Below are positions 24,487-34,100 of a stretch of 42,548 bases of DNA, in pieces (the stretch's first letter is position 1; each line of letters opens with the position of its first letter). The notes under the pieces are model-generated. The model was not told where the DNA came from. It saw nothing but the letters and a program-made list of their open reading frames with translations, and made no database searches. A program made the translations under genes and the position numbers. The stretch comes from Rhodococcus sp. (in: high G+C Gram-positive bacteria) (GTDB taxonomy: Bacteria > Actinomycetota > Actinomycetes > Mycobacteriales > Mycobacteriaceae), in contig NZ_JAHFVG010000050.1 in NCBI RefSeq assembly GCF_023264675.1, positions 1 through 42,548 on the forward strand. Reading direction: 5' to 3'.

Positions 24487-25272
24487 GTGAAGCGGACGGG
24501 TGCGGTGGCAGTGGCAGCGGTGGTGTTCGCGGGGCTGATGGGCGCGGGGGTGCCTGCCGTCGCCTCGCCGGCGCAAAGCACGTTCGCCGACGCCGTCGTG
24601 TATTCGGTGGTGCATCCCGATGCGTCACTGCCCGGGGTCAACGACTTTTCCTGCGTGTCCGCCTCGGAGCCAGTGGTGCTCGTGCATGGGTTCCTGGAGA
24701 ACTCCTACGACAACTGGGCGTCGCTGGCACCGAAGTTGGTTGCCGACGGATATTGCGTGTACGCGCTCGATTACGGTGCGCCCGACGGTGTTCCGTTCAA
24801 GGGTTTGGGTTCCCTCGCCGACAGCGCCGCCGAACTGGGTACCTTCGTCGAGGCGGTGCGTGAAGCCACCGGTGCCGAGAAGGTGTCCATCGTCGGACAT
24901 TCCAAAGGCGGTACGGTACCGAGGTACTACGTACGTTTCCTCGGTGGAGCCGAGAGCGTATCGAAGATCGTGGCGATCTCGCCGCCGAACTATCCGACAC
25001 CCGGTCCGCCCGCCGACGAGTCGTTGACTCGACTGAACGAGGGCAGCGACACCGTCGACGGCGTCGACTACACCACCATCGTGACGCGGTACGACCAAGT
25101 GGTCCCTTACGAGGCGTCGTTGCTCTCGGGAGCGGGCAACACCAACGTGGTACTGCAGGATCTGTGCCCGGCCGACACCGTCGAGCACACCGGGATCTCC
25201 TACGATCCAGTGGCTCGACAGGTCGTGACGAACGCGCTGAGTGGAGTTAGTCCGACGGCGGTTGTGTGTTGA
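24487..25272 (+). CDS. Secreted class 2 lipase/esterase
   Basis: Alpha/beta hydrolase of 261 residues. A Sec signal peptide covers about residues 1-26 (cleavage near AVASPA). The oxyanion motif is VVLVHGFLENSYDNW. The likely triad is Ser139 in GHSKGG, Asp203 in RYDQVVPY and His234 in VEHTGI. The stretch GTVPRYYVRFLGG after the nucleophile places it with actinobacterial lipases of the EstA/LipB type, which usually have Gln where this one has Lys140. Export and action on lipids or esters outside the membrane are inferred. It begins 13 bases after rdgB, with a GTG and no clear ribosome-binding site. Its TGA stop abuts the stop of the converging DUF3817 gene. Confidence 0.88.
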   Translation: MKRTGAVAVAAVVFAGLMGAGVPAVASPAQSTFADAVVYSVVHPDASLPGVNDFSCVSASEPVVLVHGFLENSYDNWASLAPKLVADGYCVYALDYGAPDGVPFKGLGSLADSAAELGTFVEAVREATGAEKVSIVGHSKGGTVPRYYVRFLGGAESVSKIVAISPPNYPTPGPPADESLTRLNEGSDTVDGVDYTTIVTRYDQVVPYEASLLSGAGNTNVVLQDLCPADTVEHTGISYDPVARQVVTNALSGVSPTAVVC

Positions 25273-25620
25273 TCAGACTCCGAAGTCGCGTTTGACCTGC
25301 GTGGTGCGCCAGTGCTCGACGAAGAACGACAGGAACGGAACGGTGCCCGCCAGCAATGTGCCGATGGTGCGCTTGACGGGCCACCTGACCTTGACCGCGA
25401 GGTCGATGGTGAGGATCAGATAGATGAAGTAGACCCAGCCGTGGACTGCGGGGATCCAGCCGGGGATGTTCTGGACGTCGAAGATGTACTTGGCGATCAT
25501 GTCGCCGACCAACACGAGCAGCCAGATGCCCGTGGCGTACGCCAACACCCGGTAGCGCAGCAGAGCCGACGCGATCTTCTTCGTGTCGGTCGATACAGAC
25601 CCCTCGGGTGCAGTGCTCAC
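25273..25620 (-). CDS. DUF3817 membrane protein (Rv1342c-like)
   Basis: Product of 115 residues with about three hydrophobic segments and the family motifs YRVLAYATGIWLLVLVGDMI and VHGWVYFIYLILTIDLAVK. Function unknown. GTG 25620 is chosen because AGGAG stands eight bases upstream, partly within the end of the preceding LprD-like gene; a GTG at 25641 would overlap that gene further and lacks this site. The two genes form an operon, as Rv1343c-Rv1342c do in M. tuberculosis. It is a paralogue of the protein encoded at 6067-6432. Confidence 0.88.
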   Translation of the reverse strand: MSTAPEGSVSTDTKKIASALLRYRVLAYATGIWLLVLVGDMIAKYIFDVQNIPGWIPAVHGWVYFIYLILTIDLAVKVRWPVKRTIGTLLAGTVPFLSFFVEHWRTTQVKRDFGV

Positions 25621-25637
25621 GTGATGTGCTCCTGTTC

Positions 25638-26024
25638 TCACTCGCGGGAGCGGTCGAGCTCTGCGAGGTAGCTGTTGTATTCGAGAAGTTGCCGAGCCTC
25701 GGGGTCGTCGAGATCGTCGTAGACGGGTCCAGCCGGGCGCTTGGGCAGCAGGTCGGCGGGAATCTCACGCACGACTTCTTCGGCGGGGTTGTCGCCTGCC
25801 TCTGTTTCGTCGGCTCCGTCTTCGAGTTGAACGAACCGGCGGTAGGCGTAGATCACGAAGCCGGCGAACAACGGCCACTGGAAGGCGTACCCCAGATTCT
25901 GACCGTCTCCGCCGACGGATTCGAAGCGTTCCCACTGCCACCAGCCGAGAGCGAGGCATGCCAGCGCGGAGACGAGGACCAACACGATGAGTGCGGGTCG
26001 GCGTCGAATGCTGGATTTTGCCAC
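25638..26024 (-). CDS. LprD-like small membrane protein
   Basis: Product of 128 residues. Two hydrophobic segments (about 10-28 and 46-62) with a characteristic CLALGWWQWERFES and NLGYAFQWPLFAGFVIYAYRRF, then an acidic cytosolic or periplasmic tail. It resembles M. tuberculosis LprD (Rv1343c) in sequence, length and position. A cysteine at residue 23 lies in SALACLAL, so lipid modification is conceivable, but the site is not a good lipobox. The GTG start has a TACCTT -10 box six bases upstream. Function unknown. Confidence 0.85.
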   Translation of the reverse strand: MAKSSIRRRPALIVLVLVSALACLALGWWQWERFESVGGDGQNLGYAFQWPLFAGFVIYAYRRFVQLEDGADETEAGDNPAEEVVREIPADLLPKRPAGPVYDDLDDPEARQLLEYNSYLAELDRSRE

Positions 26025-26030
26025 ACCACG

Positions 26031-26036
26031 AAGGTA
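26031..26036 (-). promoter_or_regulatory. -10 box of a leaderless promoter (LprD-like gene)
   Basis: TACCTT on the minus strand is six bases before GTG 26024. A perfect dyad, ACTACCACTGGTAGT (26048-26062), lies where the -35 box would be. Confidence 0.45.
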
Positions 26037-26076
26037 CCCGAGGACCTACTACCACTGGTAGTTAGGGGACTGTCGA

Positions 26077-26161
<85 letters not shown>

Positions 26162-26237
26162 GAGTGCTCGACAAGCGTACAACGGGTGCAACCCCGCCGA
26201 TGCACGCGCGTGCGCTCGGCGAGGCAGCCGTACGGCG

Positions 26238-26243
26238 TACTGT
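26238..26243 (+). promoter_or_regulatory. -10 box of a leaderless promoter (TetR gene)
   Basis: TACTGT is seven bases before the GTG at 26251. Confidence 0.5.
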
Positions 26244-26250
26244 CCGACAC

Positions 26251-27030
26251 GTGGTGAGCAAGAAGGAACCGAGGTTCGACCCGGCGCGCACGCTCGGTCT
26301 GCTGTGGCGAGTGGACGAGAAGCCGAGCCGCACCGGGCTGAGCGTCGACGCAATCGTCACGGCCGCAATCGCGATAGCCGACAGTGACGGTCTGGATGCA
26401 GTGTCGATGCGTCGGATCGCCGACCGCCTCGGAGTCGGCGCGATGTCCCTCTACACCCACGTTCCGGGTCGCGAGGATCTTGCCGACCTGATGATCGATG
26501 CGGCACTCGGTTCGCTGTACTCGACCATCGATGAACCAGTCTCGTCGGTCACGGATTGGCGCGACGGGATCAGATTTGTTGCCGAGCGCAATTGGATTCT
26601 GTACCAACGACATCCGTGGATTCTCGATGCGCAGGGTGCGCGCGCACCGCTCGGTCCGCACACCAACGACAAGTACGAGGCCGAGCTTGCTGTCCTCGAT
26701 GGAGTCGGGTTGACCGACATCGAAATGGATTCGGTTCTCACTCTCGTTCTCACTCACGTCGCAGGGACTGCGCGCGCGCTCGCACGGTTCGACAAGGTTC
26801 GTGAAGAGTCGGGCATGACGGACGCGCAGTGGTGGGAGGCAACGGCTCCGGTACTCGAGCGCGTCATGGACGTCGACCGGTACCCGCTGTCCTCACGCGT
26901 CGGGACGGCTGCATCGCTGTCGTACGGTGCAGCCAGTGATCCGTTGCACGAGTACGTGTTCGGAGTCGAACGAATTCTCGACGGTGTGGCCGCGCTGATC
27001 GATCGCGGCCACACCGGCTCCGAGAACTAG
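26251..27030 (+). CDS. TetR-family transcriptional regulator
   Basis: Product of 259 residues. The helix-turn-helix (about 30-75: IVTAAIAIADSDGLDAVSMRRIADRLGVGAMSLYTHV) is typical of TetR proteins. The C-terminal half (HPWILDAQGARAPLGPHTNDKYEAELAVLDGVGL) resembles the tetracycline-repressor-type ligand domain. The ligand is unknown. Two adjacent GTG codons (26251, 26254) are possible; the -10 spacing favours the first. The neighbours are tRNA-Leu (divergent) and a helix-hairpin-helix gene with which it shares a CTAG stop overlap, so no target gene is obvious from the context. Confidence 0.88.
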   Translation: MVSKKEPRFDPARTLGLLWRVDEKPSRTGLSVDAIVTAAIAIADSDGLDAVSMRRIADRLGVGAMSLYTHVPGREDLADLMIDAALGSLYSTIDEPVSSVTDWRDGIRFVAERNWILYQRHPWILDAQGARAPLGPHTNDKYEAELAVLDGVGLTDIEMDSVLTLVLTHVAGTARALARFDKVREESGMTDAQWWEATAPVLERVMDVDRYPLSSRVGTAASLSYGAASDPLHEYVFGVERILDGVAALIDRGHTGSEN

Positions 27031-27722
27031 CCCGTTTCTCGCAACGACGGCTTTGCGGGAGAGAGCGGGATCCGCCGCTGATAGCGCCACACCGCGTGCT
27101 CGAGTGCGGCGAGTTCGACGCCCAGGCGAGTGGCCGCCTCTCGCATGAGGATCTCGGCTTCGGCGCCGCACAGCTCGCGGCCGAGGGCGTCGGAGCCGAA
27201 CGCCATGAAATGGAGTAGGGAATCGAGGGTGCGTCGGCCCACCAAGAACAAGGCGCATTCCCAGGTCTTCGGGCCCACTCCGGCGACGGCGGTGAATGCC
27301 GTTCGGTGTGCGTCGTCGTCCAGATCCTCGGCAGAGCGCGCTCCGAGCTCGTGGAGTGCGGCAGCTGTCAGTACGACGGCGTGGGCCTTGGTGGTGGAGT
27401 TGCCGGCGACGCGTTGACGGTTTCCGAGTATTTCGGCCAGCTCGTCGGGCTCGCCGGCGAAGGCGACGAGTGCGCCCAGGTCGTCGAGACGGTCGACTCC
27501 GCGGTGTGCTCGCCACCGCGACACCACGCGGCGCACGCCCGTTTCCGGTCCGCCGTAGGACGCGCGAGCCGAGAAGGCTGCATCGAGCAACGCGGCCTCG
27601 GCTTCTCCCGGCCACCCCGGTGTCCACGATGGTGGGTCGGACGGGGTTGTGTTCGCCTGAACGTGCTCGGCGAATCTTCGATGGTCGTTCTCCGAAAAGA
27701 TATGTGTAACCGATGAATACAT
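27027..27722 (-). CDS. Helix-hairpin-helix protein of unknown function
   Basis: Product of 231 residues. A helix-hairpin-helix motif at about 144-160 (AVAGVGPKTWECAL) resembles the DNA-binding element of the endonuclease III superfamily, with Lys152 at the place of the glycosylase lysine. The VDTH-type catalytic Asp motif that should follow is not visible (LDSLLHFMAFGSDALG instead), so glycosylase activity is doubtful. The preceding helices (DLGALVAFAGEPDELAEILGNRQRVAG) could be the remaining part of an HhH-GPD-like fold. The ATG start at 27722 has a strong AGGGGGA ribosome-binding site six bases upstream; the frame extends further upstream without homology. Confidence 0.75.
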   Translation of the reverse strand: MYSSVTHIFSENDHRRFAEHVQANTTPSDPPSWTPGWPGEAEAALLDAAFSARASYGGPETGVRRVVSRWRAHRGVDRLDDLGALVAFAGEPDELAEILGNRQRVAGNSTTKAHAVVLTAAALHELGARSAEDLDDDAHRTAFTAVAGVGPKTWECALFLVGRRTLDSLLHFMAFGSDALGRELCGAEAEILMREAATRLGVELAALEHAVWRYQRRIPLSPAKPSLRETG

Positions 27723-27831
27723 GAATCCCCCTGGGTCGGTGTGATTCGAGAAGCTACGGCGGGGGACCGACAAGTTTGCTCGCGTGTTCGATGTGGCGAG
27801 CTTCACATAACGGAAAGGTAACGATCAATCC

Positions 27832-27846
27832 GAGGATTTCCTCATG
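27832..27846. promoter_or_regulatory. First GAGGATTTCCTCATG dyad upstream of fas
   Basis: GAGGA-TT-TCCTC is an inverted repeat with 5-bp arms followed by ATG. The same 15 bases recur at 27972. It is about 300 bases before the fas start and about 110 before the start of the divergent helix-hairpin-helix gene, so it could serve either. Confidence 0.6.
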
Positions 27847-27970
27847 TTTTCGGACGTCGAATCCGCGCACTGCCTGCGGCGATGTTTGTTACTCGCGGGT
27901 TCGACACATTGTCGGAAAACTGCAGATCAGCGCTCTACTGGCGGGTAGCAGTAGGACGTCATATCAAACG

Positions 27971-27986
27971 TGAGGATTTCCTCATG
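27971..27986. promoter_or_regulatory. Second GAGGATTTCCTCATG dyad, next to the fas promoter
   Basis: TGAGGA-TT-TCCTCA (27971-27984) is a perfect inverted repeat with 6-bp arms, 140 bases after the first copy and 3-5 bases upstream of a candidate -35 box. That position suits an activator site. In mycobacteria fas-acpS is activated by the TetR-type protein FasR; whether this is its site here is unknown. Confidence 0.6.
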
Positions 27987-27989
27987 ATT

Positions 27990-28018
27990 TTGTGTCAACC
28001 TGGTTGCACGCGGATAGA
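27990..28018 (+). promoter_or_regulatory. Candidate fas promoter
   Basis: TTGTGT (27990-27995) and GATAGA (28013-28018) are separated by 17 bases. Transcription from here would give a leader of about 110 bases with the AGAGGA ribosome-binding site at 28121-28126. The -10 match is only fair. Confidence 0.35.
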
Positions 28019-28137
28019 GCCACCTCGCTGCACGTGATGGTCGAGCTCCTCGATTTCGCTCCTTGGACGCCAGCAGGACGTCGCCGACGAAGCAGACTTG
28101 GGCCCCCCGAGTTGCTCACGAGAGGAACAACAGCACC

Positions 28138-31100
28138 TTGACGATCAACGAGAGCACACCATCACACGGACAGGGCGCGGGACGATCCCCCAAGAGCGGT
28201 GGCGGTTCTCGTACCCTCGCAGACCGCTTCGCGGCCGGTGAGCCCTACGCACTCGCGTTCGGTGGACAGGGTTCGCCGTGGCTCAGCTCGCTGGAAGAAC
28301 TTGCGCGCGATTCGGCGCTGGAGCCCGAACTGACCGACCTGGTCAACGAGGCGGCGTCGATCCTCGCACCGGTCGCCGACGATCTTCTGGTCGTTCGCTC
28401 GGTCGGGTTCGACCCCATCGGCTGGATGCTGGAGCAGGACCTCGCCGACGACGTCGACGGCGGAACAGCCTTCGGGCCGTCGGAGGCCGCTCTCACCTCG
28501 GCTGCAGTCTCCCTTCCTGGTGTCTTCCTCACCCAGGTTGCCGCACTGCGCGCTCTCAAACTGCAGGGTCTCGACCCCGCCGAGGCGCCCCCCGTCGCGG
28601 TCATCGGGCACTCGCAAGGTCTGATCGCCGCCGAGTCGGTGAAGAGCAACGGTCTAGAGGACGCACGACTCCTTGCCGTCGCACAGCTGATCGGGGCCGC
28701 AGCAGGACTCGTCGGCCGCCGCCGCGGAATCATCGGTGCCGCCGACCGTGCGCCGATGGTCGCCGTGGCCAATGTCGAACCCGAGCGGCTCCAGGCCATC
28801 GTCGACGAGCTTTCGATCGAGGGTGCTCCCGAGCGCTCGGCCGTGCTCGCCATTCGCAACGGCCGTCGCCGCGTCGTACTTGCCGGACCGCCGGCTCAGA
28901 TCGCACGCGTCCAGGAAAAGTGCGAGCAGATCGCGGCAGCGGAAGAGAAGGAACGCGACGCCAAGAAGCGCGGCGGCGCAGTCTTCGCGCCGGTCTTCGA
29001 GACCTTGCCTGTCGAGATCGGCTTCCACCACCCCGCGCTGAACGACGCTGTGGAACTTGTCGAAGCCTGGGCGCAGCGCACCGGCCTCGACACCGTCGTC
29101 GCTCGCAGCCTTGCTCAGCGCATCCTCGTCGACCCTGTCGACTGGGTAACCGAGGTCGACGGAGTCGTCGATGCCGGAGCCGACTGGATCCTCGATCTCG
29201 GTCCCGGCGATCTCCTCACCCGCATGACCACCCCCGCACTCCGCGGGCAGGGCGTCGGCATCGTCGCGGCCTCCACGCGTGGTGGCCACCGCAACCTGCT
29301 CACACCGGGTGCCGCTCCCGAGGTGCAGCCGTCCTGGTCCGAGTTCGCGCCGAAGCCGGTCACCCTGCCCGACGGCCGCGTCGTCGTCGAGACGTCCTTC
29401 ACCAAGATGACCGGACGCTCGCCCATTCTGCTCGCCGGAATGACCCCGACCACCGTCGACGCGAAGATCGTTGCCGCGGCGGCCAACGCCGGGCACTGGG
29501 CCGAGCTCGCCGGCGGCGGGCAGGTCACCGAAGACATCTTCACCGACCGTGTCGCCGAGCTGACTCAGCTGCTGGAGCCTGGTCGCGCGGTTCAGTTCAA
29601 CTCGCTGTTCCTCGACCCGTACCTGTGGAAGCTGCAGCTCGGCGGACGCCGACTGGTGCAGCGGGCTCGCGCGGCAGGTGCCGCGATCGACGGCGTCATC
29701 GTCACTGCAGGCATCCCGGAACTCGAAGAGGCTGTCGCGCTCATCGAGGAACTGTCCGAGGCCGGTATCAGTTACGTTTCCTTCAAGCCCGGCACCGTCG
29801 CTCAGATCCGCGCCGTCATCCGGATCGCGAACGAGGTTCCGTCTTATCAGGTCAACGTCCATATCGAGGGCGGCCGCGCAGGCGGACACCACTCGTGGGA
29901 GGACCTGGACGACCTGCTGATCGCGACGTACGCCGAACTGCGTGCGCGGCCCAATCTCGTCATCTGCGTCGGCGGCGGCATCGGCACCCCCGAGCGGGCT
30001 GCCGAGTACCTCACCGGCACCTGGTCGGCTGTCCACGGCTACCCGAAGATGCCCCTCGACGGCATTCTCGTCGGAACTGCCGCGATGGCGACTCTCGAAG
30101 CTACGACGGCCCCCGAGGTCAAGCAGCTGCTCGTCGACACTCCCGGAACCCCCGACTGGGTCGGCGCAGGCACTGCGAACGGCGGAATGGCCTCGGGCCG
30201 AAGCCAGCTCGGTGCCGACATTCACGAAATCGACAACGCCGCCTCGCGTTGCGGCCGACTGCTCGACGAGGTCGCCGGTGACGGTGAGGCCGTGGCGAAG
30301 CGTCGCGAAGAAATCATCGCTGCCCTCGACGGCACCGCGAAGCCGTTCTTCGGCGACGTTGCGGGCATGACGTACCAGCAGTGGCTCACCCGCTATCTCG
30401 ATCTGGCCATCGGCTCCGACGGCCACAAGGAATTCGATTGTGGTGGCGAGTTCAACGACGCCGTCTCCGAGGCCACCGAGTCCGTGTGGCTCGACGTCAC
30501 CTGGCGCACGCGCTTCCTCGAAATGCTTCAGCGTGCCGAGGCTCGTCTGCACCCGGTCGATCGTGGACCGATCCCGACGCTGTTCGCGGACATCGAAACC
30601 CTCGAACGCCCCCGCGCCGCTCTGCGGTCGCTGATCACTCAGTTCCCCGATGCCACCGACGTGGTGCTGCACCCCGCCGACATCACCTTCTTCACCTCGC
30701 TGTGCCGGATGCCCGGCAAGCCGGTCAACTTCGTACCGGTCGTCGACGGCGATGTCCGTCGCTGGTGGCGCAGTGACTCACTGTGGCAGGCACACGATCC
30801 GCGCTACTCGGCAGATCAGGTCTGCATCATTCCCGGCACCGTTGCCGTCGCGGGTATCACTCGCGTCGACGAGCCGGTCGGCGAACTGCTCGACCGTTTC
30901 GAGAAGGCCACGGCGGATCAGCTGATCGCCGAGGGCAATGCCGCGACCTCGATCGCGAGCCGTCGCCACGCGGAGATCGCACCGGGACTTCTCGGCATCG
31001 TGCTCACCGCTCCCGACGTCAATTGGGCTTCGCGCACGACGCAGAATCCGGTTGCTCGTCTCGGAGATCCGGCCGAGTGGCTCGTCACCTCCGAGTCCGT

Positions 31101-34100
31101 CGCGTCGCACCCCCAGACCGGATCGTCGTTGACGGTGCTCGATTCGGAGCACGTCGAGCTGACGGTGCCGCTGGCGCCGGGCAAAGAGGTTCGCATTCGC
31201 CTCACGGTGCCTGCGTCCACCATCGACGGCGGCGCACCTGTCGTCACCGCCGACGACGCGCAGAAGGCAATGTCCTCGCTTCTCGGAGTTGCTGCCGGAC
31301 AGGAGCTTCCGAAGGTCAAGAACGGCGCGGCACGCATCAGTCTGGCGTGGATCCCCGACATGGTCGCCGACCATGCAGGCGTCACTGGATCGGGTCTGCC
31401 CGAGACGCTGACCGTCAGCGGCAAGGCTGTGCCCGACGTGCTCGTCGGCGCGTGCTGGCCGGCAGTGTTCGCCGTCCTCGGATCGGTGCAAACCGCAGGC
31501 AAGTCCGCATCTGGTCATTCCGCAGGCTCCACTCCCGCCATCGACGTCATCGAAGGCATGCTGGACCTGGTTCACCTCGATCACAGTGTCAACCTTGTCG
31601 GCGAACTGCCGACCGATCCGTCGATCCTCGTCGTCAAGGCCGAAGCCGGAGAGGTACTCGACACCGACCTCGGTCGGGTCGTCGAGGTCACCGTCGAAAT
31701 CGGTGCTGCCCTCGGTGAGGGACTGGACGCCCCGGCCATCGCAACCTTGGTGGAGCGCTTCGCGATTCGCGGACGCACCGGAAAGGGAGAGCTCGTCGAT
31801 CCGGCTCGTGCAGGCGGTTCGGTGTCGGCAGACGCCAAGGACACCCCGCGACGTCGCCGCCGTCAGGCCACGATGCTCGCTCCGCGGAACATGGCTGCGT
31901 TCGCTCAGGTCTCGGGCGATCACAACCCGATCCACACGTCCGACCCGGCAGCGTTGCTCGCTGGTCTCGGAAGCCCGATCGTGCACGGCATGTGGCTCTC
32001 GGCCGCCGCTCAGCAGGCCGTCACGGCCATCGATTACGCGGACGTCAAGACTCCGCCGCGCCGGCTGACCGCGTGGACTGCGCGCTTCCTCGGCATGGTT
32101 CGTCCGGGTGCAGAAATCGACGTCCGCGTCGACCGCACCGGATTCGATCAGGGCGCCGAGCTCGTCGAGGTCTCCTGCCGTGTTGCCGGTGAACTGGTCA
32201 TGGTCGCCACGGCTCGCACCGCAGCGCCGAAGACCGTCTATGCGTTCCCCGGCCAGGGCATCCAGCGTCAGGGCATGGGTCTCGACGCCCGCTCGCGCTC
32301 GAAGGCTGCTCGTGAGGTCTGGGAGCGTGCCGACAAGCACACCCGCTCGGCACTCGGCTTCTCGATTCTGGCTGTCGTGCGGGACAATCCGACGGCCCTC
32401 AAGGCTCGCGGTGTCACGCACAAGCATCCCGACGGCGTTCTGCACCTGACGCAGTTCACCCAGGTCGCCATGGCGGTCCTCGGTGTTGCTCAGGTCGCGG
32501 AACTGCGCGAATCCGGTGCCTTCGTGGAGAACTCGATCCTTGCCGGACACTCCGTCGGTGAATACAACGCTCTCGCCGCCGTGGCAGGCGTTCTGCCGCT
32601 CGAAGCTGTCCTAGAGGTGGTCTTCCAGCGCGGATCGGCGATGCACGCACTGGTGCCGCGTGATGCTGCCGGTCGAAGCAACTACCGGATGGCTGCCATC
32701 CGCCCGTCGCAGATCGGCCTGGCCGACGAGGACGTACAGGCATTCGTCGCCGGCGTTGCCGAAGAGTCCGGTGAGTTCCTCGAAATCGTCAACCTGAACC
32801 TGCGCGGCAGCCAGTACGCCATCGCCGGAACCGTCGACGGACTCGGTGAGCTCGAGAAGAAAATCGCAATTCGCCGCGCCGAGTTCGGTGGCAAGGCTGC
32901 GTACGTCATGGTTCCGGGCATCGACGTTCCGTTCCACTCGACCGTTCTTCGTGGGGGAGTCGCTGACTTCCGCAGCCGCCTCGAGACACTGTTGCCTGCT
33001 GATCTCGATCCCGAGATCCTGGTCGGTCGCTACATCCCGAACCTGGTGCCGAAGCCGTTCTCACTCGAGCGTTCGTTCATCCAGGAGATCGCCGATCTGG
33101 TTCCGTCCGAACCACTCGACGGTGTTCTGGCCGACTTCGACTCCTGGGCAGCGCGTCCCCACGACCTGTGCCGTGTCGTGCTGACCGAACTCCTGGCATG
33201 GCAGTTCGCCAGCCCGGTCCGGTGGATCGAGACGCAGGACCTGCTGTTCGGCGACGAGTCCGAGGGCGGACTCGGTGTCGAGCGCTTCGTCGAAATCGGT
33301 CTCAGCGCAATGCCCACCGTCGCCAACCTCGCCACCAACACGCTCAAGCTTCCGGGCCGCTTCGGCTTCCCGGTCGAGGTGCTCAACGTCGAGCGTGACG
33401 TAGCCATCGTGTACGGCACCGACACCGATCCGGCACCCGCCGACGAGGTCGAAGAATCGGCACCGGCCGAGTCTGCGGCTCCGGCGGCAAGTGCTCCGGC
33501 TGCTGCTCCCGCACCTGCGGCGGCACCGTCCGGTGGACCTCGTCCCGACGACATCGCCTTCAGCGCTGCGGACGCGACGAAGATCCTGATCGGACTGTGG
33601 ACCAAGCTGCAGCTCGATCAGATCGGACCCGCCGACACCATCGAGGCACTGTGCGACGGCGTCTCCTCCCGTCGTAACCAGCTGCTCGTCGACCTCGGCT
33701 CCGAGCTTGCGCTCGGCGCAATCGACGGAGCTGCCGACGCCGACATGGGTGCGCTCTCCGGCACGGTCAACAAGCTGGCTCGTACCTACAAGCCGTTCGG
33801 GCCGGTACTGAGCGACTCGATCAACGACCATCTGCGCAAGGTGTTCGGACCGTCGGGACGTCGCCCCGCCTCCATCGCGGACCGCGTCAAGAAGACCTGG
33901 GAACTGGGCGACGGCTGGGCCAACCACGTCACCGCCGAGGTTGCCCTCGGTACTCGTGACGGAGCCTCGGTGCGCGGCGGAGCCCTCGGCGGCCTTGCCG
34001 ACGGAGCGCTCGCCGACGGCAATGCCGTCGACACCGTGATCGACCAGGCTGTCGCCGCAGTCGCTGCTCGCCGCGGCGTCGCAGTGTCGCTGCCCCAGGC

